Part shown: positions 1-19,400 of the stretch, one piece after another
How positions within the stretch are numbered: the stretch's first letter is position 1
Layout: every line of letters starts with the position of its first letter
DNA from: Paratrimastix pyriformis
Lineage: Eukaryota; Preaxostyla; Paratrimastigidae
NCBI GenBank assembly: GCA_027972325.1
Contig: JAPMOS010000041.1
Coordinates: 37,501 to 101,500 of the forward strand
DNA: 64,000 nucleotides
Direction of reading: 5' to 3'
Notes under the pieces: model-generated
Told to the model about the DNA's origin: nothing
The model's input: only the letters and a program-made list of their open reading frames with translations
The model's database searches: none
Made by a program: the position numbers and the translations under genes

Positions 1-92
1 CATTCCCTCGCGAGCAAGAACGAATCTTAGGCGGACCCTTCCTGGATGAGTCTGTGCCTATCCGGCCCCGCCTCACTCTCCTCAATTTGGAT

Positions 93-248
93 GATGATGA
101 TGTGTCGGATGATGATGATGATGGGGATGATGATCGGATGATGATGATGATGGGGATGATGATCGGATGATGATGATGATGGGGATGATGATCGGATGAT
201 GATCGGATGATGATCGGATGATGATCGGATGATGATCGGATGATGATC

Positions 249-280
<32 letters not shown>

Positions 281-312
281 GGATGATTGGATGATGATGA
301 TTGGATGATGAC
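93..312. repeat. (GAT)n / GATGATCG array
   Basis: Imperfect GATGAT and GGATGATGATC units in an intron of the helicase gene. Confidence 0.9.
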
Positions 313-353
313 GTCTCCCTCTCCTCACACATTACCCGGGGTGATGGTGGCAG

Positions 354-7716
<7,363 letters not shown>

Positions 7717-7915
7717 AGTGAAAAACCAAGCGTCCAATGCTCGTATTACGGGGGGGAAGGATGACAAAACAGAGGGAGAAAGAGGAAAGGTGTGCCAACA
7801 GCTGCGTCGCCATCATGGAAGGCGAGGTCATCGAAAACACAGAAGGCGTACGCACCACGCCGTCCGTCATTGGCTCCACCGGGGAGAAAGAGATCGACTC
7901 CTTCGTCGAAACACC

Positions 7916-8391
7916 TCATTCGTGATCATCGGAGGCAGCTGTGGCTGTGGCCGTTGCTGTGGCGGCGGCGCCCGGCTGTGAAAACTTGCCATCGCAGGCC
8001 ACGATCTTGACCGGGCCGTCGATGTTCAATGGTGCCCCTTCGATTGTGCATTTCATTCGTTGCAACACAAACGTCCAAACATTATCGCAAAAGCGATATG
8101 TGTGGAGGTGGGCCTGAGGAGAGGATTCAACATACTTGGTCGATCTTGTTGAAGGACAGACCTTGAGTGGATTGATTTTACTAGCGCTGGAGTTTGCTAG
8201 TCTTTCGTTGATTACCTAGCGCAAAATGTGAGACTCCCACTATAAACCCAATTCCCCCTGACTTTATCGAAATGCTGTTGAATACGGGTGGCAAAATCCT
8301 TGTTGATGACACCCTGGGCATAGAATTCATCCAGCGTTTCAGCCAGAGCAATACCCAGCGTTGACTTGCGGTAGATGGAAAACTCCGTCAT
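7916..8391 (-). CDS. GTF2A2: Transcription initiation factor IIA small (gamma) subunit
   Basis: TFIIA-gamma/TOA2 joins the TFIIA large subunit and stabilises TBP on promoter DNA. Three exons read right to left: 8263-8391 ([13 protein letters not shown], the N-terminal helical domain), 8162-8215 (18 codons, [10 protein letters not shown] to INPLK), and 7916-8113 ([14 protein letters not shown] and VKIVACDGK, the hallmark beta-barrel). Introns are short: 47 nt (GTCAGG...TAG) and 48 nt (GTCTGT...CAG). The exons sum to 381 nt, exactly 126 codons plus stop, close to the usual 109-122 residues. The extra length is an Ala/Thr-rich tail ending DDHE. It is convergent with the DDX51 gene, with 199 bp between stop codons. 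The first two introns keep every conserved position in register, so the model is strong. Confidence 0.92.
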
Positions 8392-8454
8392 TTGGACACG
8401 TCGACAAAGCCCAAAGGGGGAGAATAACTGCATCACGTCAAGCCCTTTCTTTCT

Positions 8455-8492
8455 TTCTCGTGTTAGTGCAGCCTCGTGGGAGGCTAACTGAG
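8455..8492 (-). other. Dispersed bulged hairpin, copy 1
   Basis: On the minus strand GTTAGCCTC and GAGGCTGCACTAAC pair around a 4-nt loop with a small bulge. Matches 24073-24112. It lies about 65 nt upstream of the TFIIA-gamma start. Confidence 0.5.
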
Positions 8493-8614
8493 GCCCCGGG
8501 CCAGGAGACGGGGGACCAGTCTTCTCGTCGTGTTCAGCACCGAACTTGGTGTCGGTGTTACCCATCGACACAGCGAAAAACGACGGATCTTACTGCAGTC
8601 GATATCGGTCATGA

Positions 8615-10696
8615 CTACTGTGCTTGTTGGGTGGTCGTCAACAAGTCAGCCATCGAGGGTGGAGGCAGATATTCTTGCACAGGTGGCGAGAATGAAGGTG
8701 GCTGGCCGATAGGCGAGGACCCATCTGTGATCGCCGGGATCCCCGGTGGAGGTTGTGAGGGCGACGCCGCAGGGACCATTGCCGGCTGAGGCTGGGGTAA
8801 TGGAGACATAGCCGGTGGAACCCCGGGTGCGGGTGACATGGCCGGGGGATAGCCACCAGGCGCTGGGGAAGGCATGTTGTAGTACATGGCAGCGGAAGGG
8901 CTCGCCGGGGGAATGGAACCGGGTGGTGGCGAGGTGGCAGGGGCCGGGGTGGTGGTGGTGGGGCCGGGTCCTGTGGGATAGCCACCGTACCCGGGGTACG
9001 GATAGGGATAGGGGTATGGGTAGCCGGGGGGATAGCCGGGTGGGTACTGCGGGTGAAAAGTGGGGGAATAGACAATGAGCAAAGAGCGGAGTTAAAAAGA
9101 GGATCACCGGACCTGCGGCGGGACGGCTCCCGTCTTGTCCTTGTGTTTGTGCTTGTGCTTGTGCTCCTTGTGCTTCGGTGTGGATGGAACCCCGGTCGTG
9201 GTGGCAGCGGCAGTCGCGGTGGTGGATGGAACCCCGATTGGCGTGCTGCTGGTGGTGGTGGGGGTTGTGGTGGCCGTGGCAGCAGGTGTGGATGGAACCC
9301 CGGGGGTGGAGGCCGCCGCCGTCACAGGCTCGCCATCCCGCTTGTGTTTGTGTTTGTGCTTGTGTTCCTTCTTCGGGGTCGGGGTGACCGGCATCATCCC
9401 CACCCCGGGGGCGATGACCCATCCCTGTGGGGTCAGATACCATCCCCACTGCTGCTGGCCCTGGCCCTGGCCCTGGCCCTGGCCCTGGCCCTGGCCCTGG
9501 CCCTGGCCCTGGCCCTGGCCCTGGCCCTGGCCCTGGCCCTGGCCCTGGCCGGACGGCTGCGGACTGGGGCTGGGGGATGAGGCTGGCGATGCGGCGGGGG
9601 CCGCACCCGTCGTTGCCGCCTCCGGCAGCGGTGAGGGGCCGGCGGGCGGAGCGGGTGGGCCCGAGGCGGGCAGGGAGGAGGAGGTGGTGGTGGGCAGCGG
9701 AGACTGGGCCACTGGGGTTGGGGTGGGCGGCGAGGGGTACTGGGTGGCCGCCGCCGTGGCTATCACCGGGGTGGGTGCCACCAGTGCCGGTGCCGGCGAT
9801 GGGGTGGGAGCCACCAGCGCCACGGGTGGTGTCGACGTGGACCGGGAGGTGGGCTCCAGGGGCGAGCGAATGGGGGTCCATGGCGAGTCGGGCGAACTGG
9901 CCGGTGTGGGGGGAGTGGGAGTCTTGGACGACGGGGGGGCAGAGATCGGGGTGGGTGTGGGGGTGGCCCGAGTCGGGGTGGGTGTGGGTGTGATGGTCCG
10001 ATTGGGGGTGGGAGTTGGCGTGGCAAAAAGCCGCTGCGCCAGAAGGCCGTTGGGACCCGTGCCAGGCAAGGCGGCTGGTGCGGCGGGGGCGGGGAGACTT
10101 GTGGTGGCGGCCGGGGTGGGAGCCGCAGGCGGGGTGGGCGGCATGGTGGGTGGATATAACACTGGACGGGGTGGATATCCTGGGTACGCACCAGCCATGG
10201 CTGAAGGAGGGCCCACAGTCGTGGCGGCCGGGGTGGTGTCCACCTTCGCTTTCTGGGAATTGCAGGGGAAGGAGTGGCGTGAAGGGGAGACAGTCAAAAA
10301 AGTACATACCTTGTCTTTGTGTTTGCTTTTCTTTTCTCCTGGTGGTTGTCCCGCCTGAGAACAGAGATGAGCTCGGCTCGCCCTTTGGCCGGACGGGGGC
10401 AGACCTTTGCCGATCGCTGGAGGGTGAAAGCTTCCTGAAGACTGGACAGATCGAAGTGATCGAACGAGCATTCGCTCGATCTCTGCGGGGAGTTTGTGTG
10501 GGGACAAGCGGAACAAACAACAGACCGGAGCCTTCAGGGCATCCTTTAAAAAGCAATCGGGAGGAGCCCGAGCGGAACTAAACTTGCCTGGGAGATGGGA
10601 CACATAATGAGTGAACGATTGGACGTCAACTGTTGCTGGAAGTTTCTTTTGGGCCTCGTGAACTTGCGTAAAGAGCTGCTCGAGAAAAGCATGCAT
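8615..10696 (-). CDS. Pro/Ala-rich nuclear-type protein with KHKHK runs, possibly Mediator subunit 19
   Basis: Coding signal is clear downstream of 10355. An exon reading KKSKHKDK is followed by a long Thr/Pro/Ala-rich exon (about 9107-10256) with a (Gln-Gly)n run, the segment WGWYLTPQGW and two Lys/His tails (KEHKHKHKHK type). A last exon (8615-9048) is rich in Tyr-Pro-Gly and ends at 8615. The upstream part carries LFTQVHEAQKKLPATVDV, LPG and FDHFDLSSLQEAFTLQ on separate short exons. The order LPG, then a hydrophobic block, then QPP plus KHKHK tails resembles Mediator Med19, but this is a weak pattern match made by eye. The phase between the first exon (start 10696 or an alternative) and the exon at about 10503-10520 does not close, so the 5' end is uncertain. 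It starts 48 bp from the divergent OST4 start codon. Confidence 0.5.
9459..9550. repeat. (GGCCCT)n coding hexanucleotide array
   Basis: About 15 units encoding (Gln-Gly)n on the minus strand, inside the 8615-10696 gene. Confidence 0.95.
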
Positions 10697-10744
10697 GCAA
10701 GGTCACTGGTGCCAAGGCAATTCTCCCCCAGCTCCTCATCGAAA
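10697..10744. promoter_or_regulatory. Divergent promoter region between OST4 and the KHKHK-protein gene
   Basis: Only 48 bp separate the two proposed start codons, so the core promoters and 5' leaders must overlap each other or the opposing genes. No TATA-like motif is visible. The assignment rests on gene geometry and on the uncertain start of the minus-strand gene. Confidence 0.35.
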
Positions 10745-10921
10745 ATGTCTTGCTGCCTGTGGCTGATTGCGCCCTCAACAAGGCTTTTTTCCACTTCTAG
10801 GATCAACGACGAACAAATGGTTCAGTTCACAAAGTGGCTTGCCATTGGCGCCTTCTTCCTCATCGTTTTCTACTGCTTCTCCACCACGAACACAAAGAAG
10901 ACGGTGAAGAAGACGAACTGA
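10745..10921 (+). CDS. OST4: Oligosaccharyltransferase subunit OST4
   Basis: OST4 is a one-helix subunit of the ER oligosaccharyltransferase that stabilises the STT3 complex during N-glycosylation. The spliced product is 40 residues: MINDEQMVQFTKWLAIG, then a hydrophobic helix, then NTKKTVKKTN. Human OST4 is 37 residues with the same plan (MITDVQLAIF, helix, NNPKKQE). Coding bases are 10745-10746 plus 10801-10921. The 54-nt intron 10747-10800 (GTCTTG...TTCTAG) splits the initiator ATG after its second base. The intron is a multiple of three and has no stop, so unspliced RNA from the same ATG would give a 58-residue form with an extra SCCLWLIAPSTRLFSTS segment. The spliced form matches the family length, so I prefer it. 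Confidence 0.8.
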   Translation: MSCCLWLIAPSTRLFSTSRINDEQMVQFTKWLAIGAFFLIVFYCFSTTNTKKTVKKTN

Positions 10922-11134
10922 ATTGAATCCTACCAGTCCTTCCCTCGGATGTTAATACCCCGCTTCCGGACCTCGGAGCTGTAACATCATCATTCACTCC
11001 TCCGAATACCACTCTGCTTTGCGGAACGGCTTGTCAAGTTTGCGTGGCGAAAAAAAAAAACCTGAAGACTCTTTTTGTCATATGGGGATCATTCCCGATT
11101 TTTTCCCCCACGACACATTACAATCCGCTCCTTA

Positions 11135-12619
11135 TCAGTGATGTTGAAGCCCCTTCAGTTGCTCCGCCAGCATTGCCAAATCTGCCGCAGCCGCAGCAGG
11201 GGTGGCCACCTTGCCCACATCCACACTCGGCATCGCCATCAGTTCAGCCCGGTTTGACTCGGCATAGCCGGGGCAAACACGACCGACGGAGACCAGCGCC
11301 ACGGGAGCGGCGCCACATGGGCTGGCGGCGACAGCGTCGGATTTCTCCTCGGCACCCTCGCCCACCTCGACGATGCCCATTGCGGCGAAGCGGGCCGACT
11401 TCTCACGGTCGGCCTCCTGCTTGCGGCGTTCCTCCTCCTCCCGGGCGGCCCGATCCTGCTCGGCGCACCGCCTGGCCACACACATCAGGGGAATCAGGGG
11501 GAGAAGAAAATTCGAAAAAAGTGAAGAGGTTTTTTCAGGCGCAATCGGGAATCGCGACAGCACGAAAATCCGGAAGCAGTCGATATCCCCCCTGGCCTTC
11601 CAGACCTGCGTCGGTCGTTCTCTTCGCGGGCCCACTGGGCAAAGTGCTCCTGCCGCTGGATGCACATGGGGTTCTGGCAGGTGGGGTTGGGGACCATCTC
11701 GATCCGGGAGAAGTGGTCTCCCAGGGCATCATACCCCACATAGGGGGCTGGCTCCCCGAAGTGGAGCAGGTACTTGAGGGCGTTTTGGGACTGGAGCCCG
11801 GCGATGATGGCCATGGTGGTCGGAAGCGAGGCCGCACAAACGCCCTCGCGCTTCAGCTGGGATTCGTCGATTCCTGGGGAGGGGGGCGATGATGATAAGG
11901 TCGTCAGCACCTGGGAGGAACCGACCGCTGGCGATCACAAGGGGTGGGGCGCATTCGAAGCAAGGGGTGACACCCGGCTGCATAAACTGGATATGTCCAG
12001 AAATGGCCGACTCGGAGACGCCGCTCTCGATCCAAACCTGCGCGTGTGTGGGTGGTGTGGTGTCAAGGCTGAATTGCCCCGGGGTGAAAGAGCACAGACC
12101 AGGCCCAGCTCGAGACATGCCTGGTTAATCGATGTCCGGGCAGCAAAGTTATCAACACAGCACAAAACCAGGTCCACTGGACATCCCATCGGCGATATGC
12201 CGCCGTGCTGGAGGGTGTTCATGAAGATGGCGAAGTTCTCAACAGTGGTAATGTTCATGTGGTGGGGTTCCAGAATAACGTCAGGATTAATGCCACGCAA
12301 AGTTTGCGCGGCCGCGTCTGTTTTCGTCATCCCAGCCTATTCAAGTCAGTGAAATGGAGCATCGGGTGCGAAAACAGACCTGGTCCGGACGGAAGAAGAG
12401 CCGATTCATGTTAGCCAACTCAACTTTATCATAGTCAAACAGGATTAGCTTGCCGATTCCGCATCGGGTGAGCATTTCCGCCGAGACCGAGCCAATTCCA
12501 CCGATACCGATGATGGCGACAGACTTCTCGCGAATTTTCTCGTAATCCTTGACCACTCCCATCTTTTTGAGTGCCATCAATCGGCTGTACGGATTTGAGT
12601 CAACAACAGTGCCGTCCAT
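11135..12619 (-). CDS. UBA5: UFM1-activating enzyme E1 (UBA5)
   Basis: UBA5 adenylates UFM1 and passes it to UFC1, the first step of UFMylation. Five exons read right to left: 12380-12619, 12100-12336, 11926-12037, 11606-11873, 11135-11471. They total 1194 nt, exactly 397 codons plus stop, close to human UBA5. Visible motifs: [17 protein letters not shown], the nucleotide-binding GIGGIGSV, the substrate-binding [15 protein letters not shown], the catalytic Cys in [12 protein letters not shown], and the zinc pairs CFECAPP and PTCQNPMC. A Glu/Arg-rich linker follows, then a C-terminal [11 protein letters not shown] at the place where the human protein carries its UFC1-binding segment. Donors are GTCTG, GTCGG or GTCTGG. 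The start is set by homology; an acceptor-like CAG lies just upstream of the ATG, so a 5' exon is possible. It is convergent with OST4. Confidence 0.93.
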
Positions 12620-13492
12620 TTCCTGTTCTGGCTGACGACGCGAGAGTGGCTTGCACCGGTGGTACTGAAGTCGCGCTCGTGCCCTCGCCGTTCGGCACTC
12701 ACATCTTGGAAATGCGGAATCGTCCACAACACAAGACCGCCAGAGGATGTCCACAATGTCTTTGTCCAAAGGAAGAAATTTTCAAAAAGTCACGAAGATG
12801 TCAATGAGACGAGGAGACCACCGAAAAGGGCGGCACGTCGGAGAAGCACTCAATACAACAAAAAGAGGGGAAAGCAATTGAAAAAAGAAAGATGATGCGA
12901 TTGCTAACACAACAAGCACAAGCAGCCTCCGCATGAGAAAAGAGTGCAGGGGGGACAAAAAGCGCAACACACGCCACCCAAAGGAAGATAGACTCACACA
13001 CCAGTGTGGCAGCCAAACAGCCAAGGCATGACCAACGGGGGTGGTGATGATGACCGGAGGGGGCGAGAGACCAAAAAAGAACAGTGGACGAGCAGAAAAA
13101 CAAGCGCGGGAGCGTCGCCAAATGCAGCAAAAGCAAACCAACGACATATCAACCAGGGTCGAATACACGTCACGACGGGCCGGGCCTGGCACCGGACCAG
13201 ACCAGACCAGACCGAAGAGACGACCCAATGCACGTGCAAAACGGCGCACAACACACACATACACGCAGACACACAGACACAGAAAAATGAGCGGCGACGC
13301 GACGACTAGAAAACAGGCATGCGATGCGAGGACGGGGGATGGAGGAGAGGGGGAGGGGGCTAGGAAAAAAAAAAGGCATCACAGGAGGAGGAGGAGGATG
13401 AGGAGGAGGAGGAGGAGGAGGAGGAGGGGGGGGTAGGGGGATCCAACCTCCTCCCTTCCCACACACACACACATCCACACATGTCAACAAAC
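12620..13492. other. Non-coding stretch upstream of UBA5 with no assigned gene
   Basis: No convincing coding frame is seen in 870 bp. It holds short A-rich and GGA runs (13380-13430) and an ACACAC run near 13255. The gene to the right ends in a strong GTAAGTAAG at 13497-13489 on the minus strand, so a terminal exon of that gene could lie here, but none was found. Confidence 0.4.
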
Positions 13493-16400
13493 TTACTTAC
13501 CATACCGGAAGATGGAAAACGGACCGCAGAGGGACCCGACCACGGCCTGTCGCACGATCCACGCGAACAGCCAGGCCCCGACAAAGAACACACTCAGCCG
13601 CGAGACAAATAGCTGCCCCCTGGGCGCCGAGGTGAACTGGTCGATGAGCGGGGCCACGCCCAGCCCGAAGGAGTCGCGCATGGATTCGGCGCAGAGGTCC
13701 TGAATCTGGGCCGTGTCCACCGATGTCGACTCGGTGGTGGTGGTCGTGGTGGTGGTGGTCGGGGGCGGGACGGGGGCGGCGGCAGCTGCTGCTGCAAGTT
13801 GCGGCAGCCGCAGATGACGATGACGTCGGGGGCGCCGCTGGTGGTTGACGGCCAGATCGCTGGATCCCGAAGCCGTGGCGGTGGCGGTGGTGGTGGTGGT
13901 GGTGGTGGTGGCGGGGTTAGAGGCTCCAACCCCGGCTCCACTGCTCTGGTCATGGTCATGGTCATGGGACGACAGCTCCGCGGCGCCCGAGGCGGCGCCC
14001 GAGGAAGGAGTGCTTGTGGCGTCCTCCTCCTCCTCTTCACCTTCCTCTTCACCATCCTCTTCGCCTTCCTCTTCACCATTCTCCTCGCCCTCCTCTTCGC
14101 CCTCCTCTTCACCGTTCTCCTCCTCCTCCTCGCCCTCCTCCTCCTCATCGTCGGCCGCTGCCCCTCCGGATCCCTGCGATGTCCCACCGGCCGCGGACGA
14201 TGCGCCGGCCGCGGGTGGCAGAACTGCGGCTGTTGCCGGGGCTGGCGGCTCGGCAGCGACTGTGTGATGACGCCGCCGGCGCCGGCTGCGGGCCGCGGTA
14301 GTCTCGCTGGGGTCGCTGGCCCGGCTCGGGACGCGCTGCAACCACCGGATCCACCAGGAATGCAGGGGCGGGTAGCAGGCCCGCTGGGTCTCGAACCACG
14401 ACGTAATCAGGAAGTTCTGCGAGAGTTGGATGCCAAGCTGAATCAGGGTGGCCACCGCCACCGAGGGGTCCCACCAGAAGGGGCCGGCCGTGTCGCCTGA
14501 GATGGAGAGCGGGACCACCCGGAACAGGACGAGCACGGCCGCGGTGACCAGGGGGGCAACCAGATCGTAGAGCATCCCGCTGGAGAGGGCATCGAAGCGG
14601 GCGGCCGCCTGGGCGCGGAGGCGGGTGACCTCCTTGGCCACTACGGGGGGGGGGGGGGGGTCATCATCCACATCCTCATCCTCATCCAGTCATCATCATC
14701 ATCCAATCATCAGATATTTGAGAGGCAGATCTCATCCGGGGCACCGCCACAACACATGCCGCTTCGAATCTCTCCGCCCCCACATTCAAAGGAGGGCGAC
14801 AGGCGCGACAACAAAACCACTGACAGGATGAATGGCCTCCAGACATCACACACACATAGACACAGACACATAGACACACATCACAGACACATCAACACAC
14901 GCACATCAACACACGCACATCATCACACGCACATCAACACACGCACATCAACACACGCACATCATCACACGCACATCAACACACGCACATCATCACACGC
15001 ACATCATCACACGCACATCAACACACGCACATCAACACACGCACATCAACACACGCACATCATCACACGACACACATCACGCATCACACAGACACACATC
15101 ACAAACACATCACAGACACACACCGCACATCACACATATCAAACGCACGTCACACAGACATCACACGCGCACACACAGGCGCACACACAGGCGCACACAC
15201 AGGCGCACACACAGGCGCACACACACCTGCGCGCCGACGGACCTCCCCTTGGGCCCTTCGCGAACATCACACACATCACAGATACAACAACACACACACA
15301 ACACACATACAACACACGCACACATTCAACACACACACACAGATACAACACATTTTGATGATCTTTGAGCCTGTTGGATATACAGTGCTCAGAGGAAAAA
15401 ACGCACGCACGCACACACATACAACACACACATACAATCGCACACACATACAATCGCACACACATACAATCGCACACACATACAATCGCACACACATCAC
15501 ACATCAACAGACCTCCCCGTGGGCCCTTCGCGGCATGGGCGAACAGGAGCCGAAGCGGCTCATGGGCGATGGTGCCCAAGGTGAAGACGGCCCCCTCGAC
15601 CAGGCAGACGAGGATCAGCCCGCCCAGGCCGCCCAGCTGGTAGAGCAGCAGCCGGCCCAGGGTGGCCTCCATCATCGTGAAGACGCTCGTGAAGAGCTGC
15701 GAAGGGTGGTGGTGGTGGTGGTGGTGGTAGGGGTGAGTGAGTTGGCACTGAAAATGGAGATTCCTCACGCAGCCCAGCCCAGCCCAGCCCCAGCCCCAGC
15801 CCCAGCCCCAGCCCCAGCCCCAGCCCCAGCCCCAGCCCAGCCCAGCCCAGCCCAGCCCCAGCCCCAGCCCAGCCCAGCAGAGCAGCGGGAGGGGCCAAGA
15901 TCTACCGACCCAGGACTGGCTCTGGTCAAAGTGCAGATCGCCTTTCGACTTGCCCGTCGCCCCGGCCGCGGCTGCCGCCGCCCCCGCCGGATCCGCATCG
16001 CCGGCCCCGGCCGAGTTGCGCAGGCCCGAGGGAGGCAGGGGCCCCCCGGTGGTGACGGCGAAGAGGTGGGTCCGGGAATGGTCCACCAAGGGCGAGTGGG
16101 TTTCCCGGAGGGGCGGCATGCCCACCGACATGCTTGAGGTGGCGTGCCGCACCCCGGACAGCGAGGAGGAGTCGGTCGAGAGATCGGGTGGTGGTGGCGG
16201 CGGCGCGACCGGGAGGGACGGGGGGGACGCCTGGGGGGTCCAGAACGGGCTCACTCGGAAGCCCTCCCCGGCGCTGCCCGGAGCCGGCGCTGGGGCCGCG
16301 GGGCGGACGGCGGGGCGGGGCGAGCTGGGCACATAGCCAGGGGAGTCCTCGGCCTTGCTGCGCAGGGAGTACCGCTTGGTGAGCAAGTCGAGTCCCGCGA

Positions 16401-19400
16401 CGTGGTCGAGATGTGGGTGGATGAGGAGGCACGGGCGGAGCACAAGGTCCTCGGGGGAGCCGGGCGTGGTGTTGCCGGCGGCGGCGGCGTCGGAGCAGGG
16501 CGGGGGCGGGGGGACGGTGGGACTCTGGAGAATATCCAGGGCGGAGGTGGGGTGTGCCGAGATGGGCGATACGGCGGCAAGGTCGCCGGGCTGAGAGGAT
16601 GATGACTGCTGCTCATCGGGTGGTGGCGGCGGGGGCGGCGCGAGTGGCGACAAGGTGAACAAGGGCGAACGGCGGCCGGGGAGGGCGGGCGAGAGCGGGC
16701 ACAGCTCACCCGAGTCGGCGGTGGACATGGTGCCGTCATCAGCCTCATCGCTGGTGTTGCTGGTGCGCGCCCCGTCCTCGTCGTCGTCTCCGATCGGGTC
16801 CTCAGATTGCCGGCAGCAGGGCAGGGGCGGGGGCAGGGCCGCACGCGCCGAGCCGCCCGCCAGCAGTTCAGGTTCGCTGATGCGGCCAGGGGCCAGGGCG
16901 TGCGCCGAACCGCAGCTGATCTGGTGGGGCGGGTGGAGCGGTGATGAAGGAGGCGGCTGGGTGCCCACCCGCAGGTTGTAGCAGGCGATGGGGGTCGGCC
17001 GGACGACGGGTATGAAGCCGGTGGTGGTGGCCCGCTCGAGGGCGGGCGGAAGTTTCAGGGCGGGGGGGCGGGGCAGGTTGGAGTCTGAGGCGAAGGGCAG
17101 GAGCAAGGGGGGCACACGGGGCGGCGGCGGCGGGCTGACGGCCGGCCGGCCGCCGGAGAGCCGCGAGAGGGGCAGGAGCGAGGGTGGGGTGGGCCGCAGG
17201 GCCAGGCTGAGCAGCGAGCAGGAGGTGGGGGCGGGCGAGACGGGGTTGGAGACGCTGATCGTGGGGGTGGGCGTGCGCGCCAAGAGGGGCGGCGCGGGGG
17301 AGGCGGGTTGCGGGGGGCTGGTTGTCTGTCGGAGGGGGATCAGGGTTGGGGAGAGCGGGCGCGAGGCCGCGAAGACGGGGCTGAGCGGGGCCGCGGGAGG
17401 CGGAGGCAGGGGTAGCGGTAGTGGTAGTGGTAGCGACAGAGACAATGACAGGGGCTGCTGTGGGAGCTGGAGCGACGGCTGGGGCAGCGGGGCCGGCAGG
17501 AGTGCGGGCTCGCTGCGACGCAGGGGGACCATGGCGGGTGAGGAGGCGGAGCGGGGTGTGCGCGAGACGGAGTCGGAGCAGGGGCAGCCCAGGGTTGGCG
17601 CGGACGCGGTGTGCAGGGAGGAGGCACCCGAGATCCGCATGGGTGTCGAGAACTCCTCCTCCAGGGAGGCAGGGGGCAGGAGGACGGTCGAGGGGGCCCC
17701 CGGGCACGTCAGGGTCGTGTCCACGCCAAGGGTCCGGGCCGTGGCAGGCGGGGTGCACGAGCGCACCGAGACGGCCGAGGAGAGCGGGCCGGTGACGGCG
17801 GGCAGCAGGGGTGTGGAGAAGTGCTGGGTGGTGGTGAACCGGGTCGAGTCGGCCGAGAGCCGCAGCAGCGGGGCGGCGCCACCGGACGAGGCACCCGAGA
17901 GTGAGTGGAGCGAGACGGTGGGCACAAAGCGGGTGGGCGAGAGCGAGGGGCTGCGGGGCGGGCGGTGGTGCCGCAGGCTGACCGGGGGCTGAATGCCCGT
18001 GGCCAGGAAGGGGATCGTGTCGGGGATGCCGGACGTGACGGGGTGGTCCATCTCGATGGAACCCGACCGGGCGCGGCGCGGTGAGATGCTGCTGTGGACT
18101 GCGGTTCGGGCAGAGCGGGGCCTGAGGAGACCCGACAGGGAGGCGGGGCTGTAGGAGGACGAGCGGGCCGTGAAGGCCGACGTGGGCCGGATGAAGGGAC
18201 GGCCCGCCGGGCCGCCAACACCCCCCGTGGCCGCGGTCGAGACGACAGAGACCCGGATGGGACCCCGGGAGCTCAGCGAGCGGGCGGAACCCAGGGGGAG
18301 GAGCGACATGCTGCGGGAGGTGGCCGGCACGAAGTCGGACCGGTCGCCTTCGGAGATCAGCGTCGGCGGCGGGGCGATGGTGGTGGTGGTGGCCCCTTGG
18401 AGGGAGCGCAGAGAGAGGGTGGTGCCGGTGGGGGCCGCGGGGAGCATCGGATCAGGGGAGGGTGTAACCCCGATCAGCAGGCTGCGGTCTCGGTCACCCC
18501 GGGGGGAGTCGCCGGCTGGGGCCGGGGCAGGGGTGGCCGTCGCGGTGACGGCCGTCGTCCCGAAGAAGGCCGAGAGGGGCGGGTATTCACCGAGGGGACG
18601 CAGGGCCCGGGCGTGGAAGTAGGGCAGCATGGCCGTTAGAATCTGCGGTGCGACTACCGAGCACAGCGAGACAGAACCGCGGCCGGTGGATGTCGGGCGG
18701 GGCGGACGGGCCGCCGCCGCCGCCGGGGCGGCCGGGACGGCGAGTTGCTTGTCGTCCGCCAGCAGAAACCGCGCGACCACGTCGTCCGGGGGTGTCGGAG
18801 GGGCGGGGCCCATGGGGGGCTGGTCAGCGGGCTCCAGCCGGGGTGAGGGCGGCCCGCGGGGGCTCGGCGGCCCACCCACGACCCGCGTCTCGCTGGTGGC
18901 GGCGGTGGCGGCCGAGGGTGGCGACCCGCACAGCGAGATTCCGCCCGCTGGGGCCAGATCCGGGGCGGCCGAGTGCGGCGAGGCGCACAACGAGAGGCCG
19001 AGGGAGCGGGGCGGTGGGGATGAGCACGAACGCCGGGTGCGGGGCGAGGGCCAGTCACTCTTGGCGTCCATCTTGTTGTTGTTGTTGGTCAGATCGAGGT
19101 CGGTGCGCGGGGTGGGGATCGGGGTCGGCAGGGTGTCCTTGTCCTTGTCCTTCTCCTTTTCCTTGGCCAGGGCCACGGCCGCAATCTCGGGAAGAATGTC
19201 GCGGAAGAGGAACCGCACGGGCGGCGAGGCGGCGCAGGGGGTGGATGGATCCGAGCTGGTCGGGGTCATTGTGGTGGAATCACCGGAGGAAGGGCCGCCC
19301 GTCGGTGGGGGTGGAAACAACTCCAGGGGAGCAGCAGGCCAGGCCTGTGCGGCGACCGGTACCACCGCCGTCGATTTCCCGCGGGGGCGAAGCATCCACA

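Noticed and set aside
12782-13300. Hydrophobic minus-strand frames as extra exons of the membrane protein
   Set aside because: Composition is driven by C/T-rich tracts; no phase-consistent acceptor and stop could be defined.
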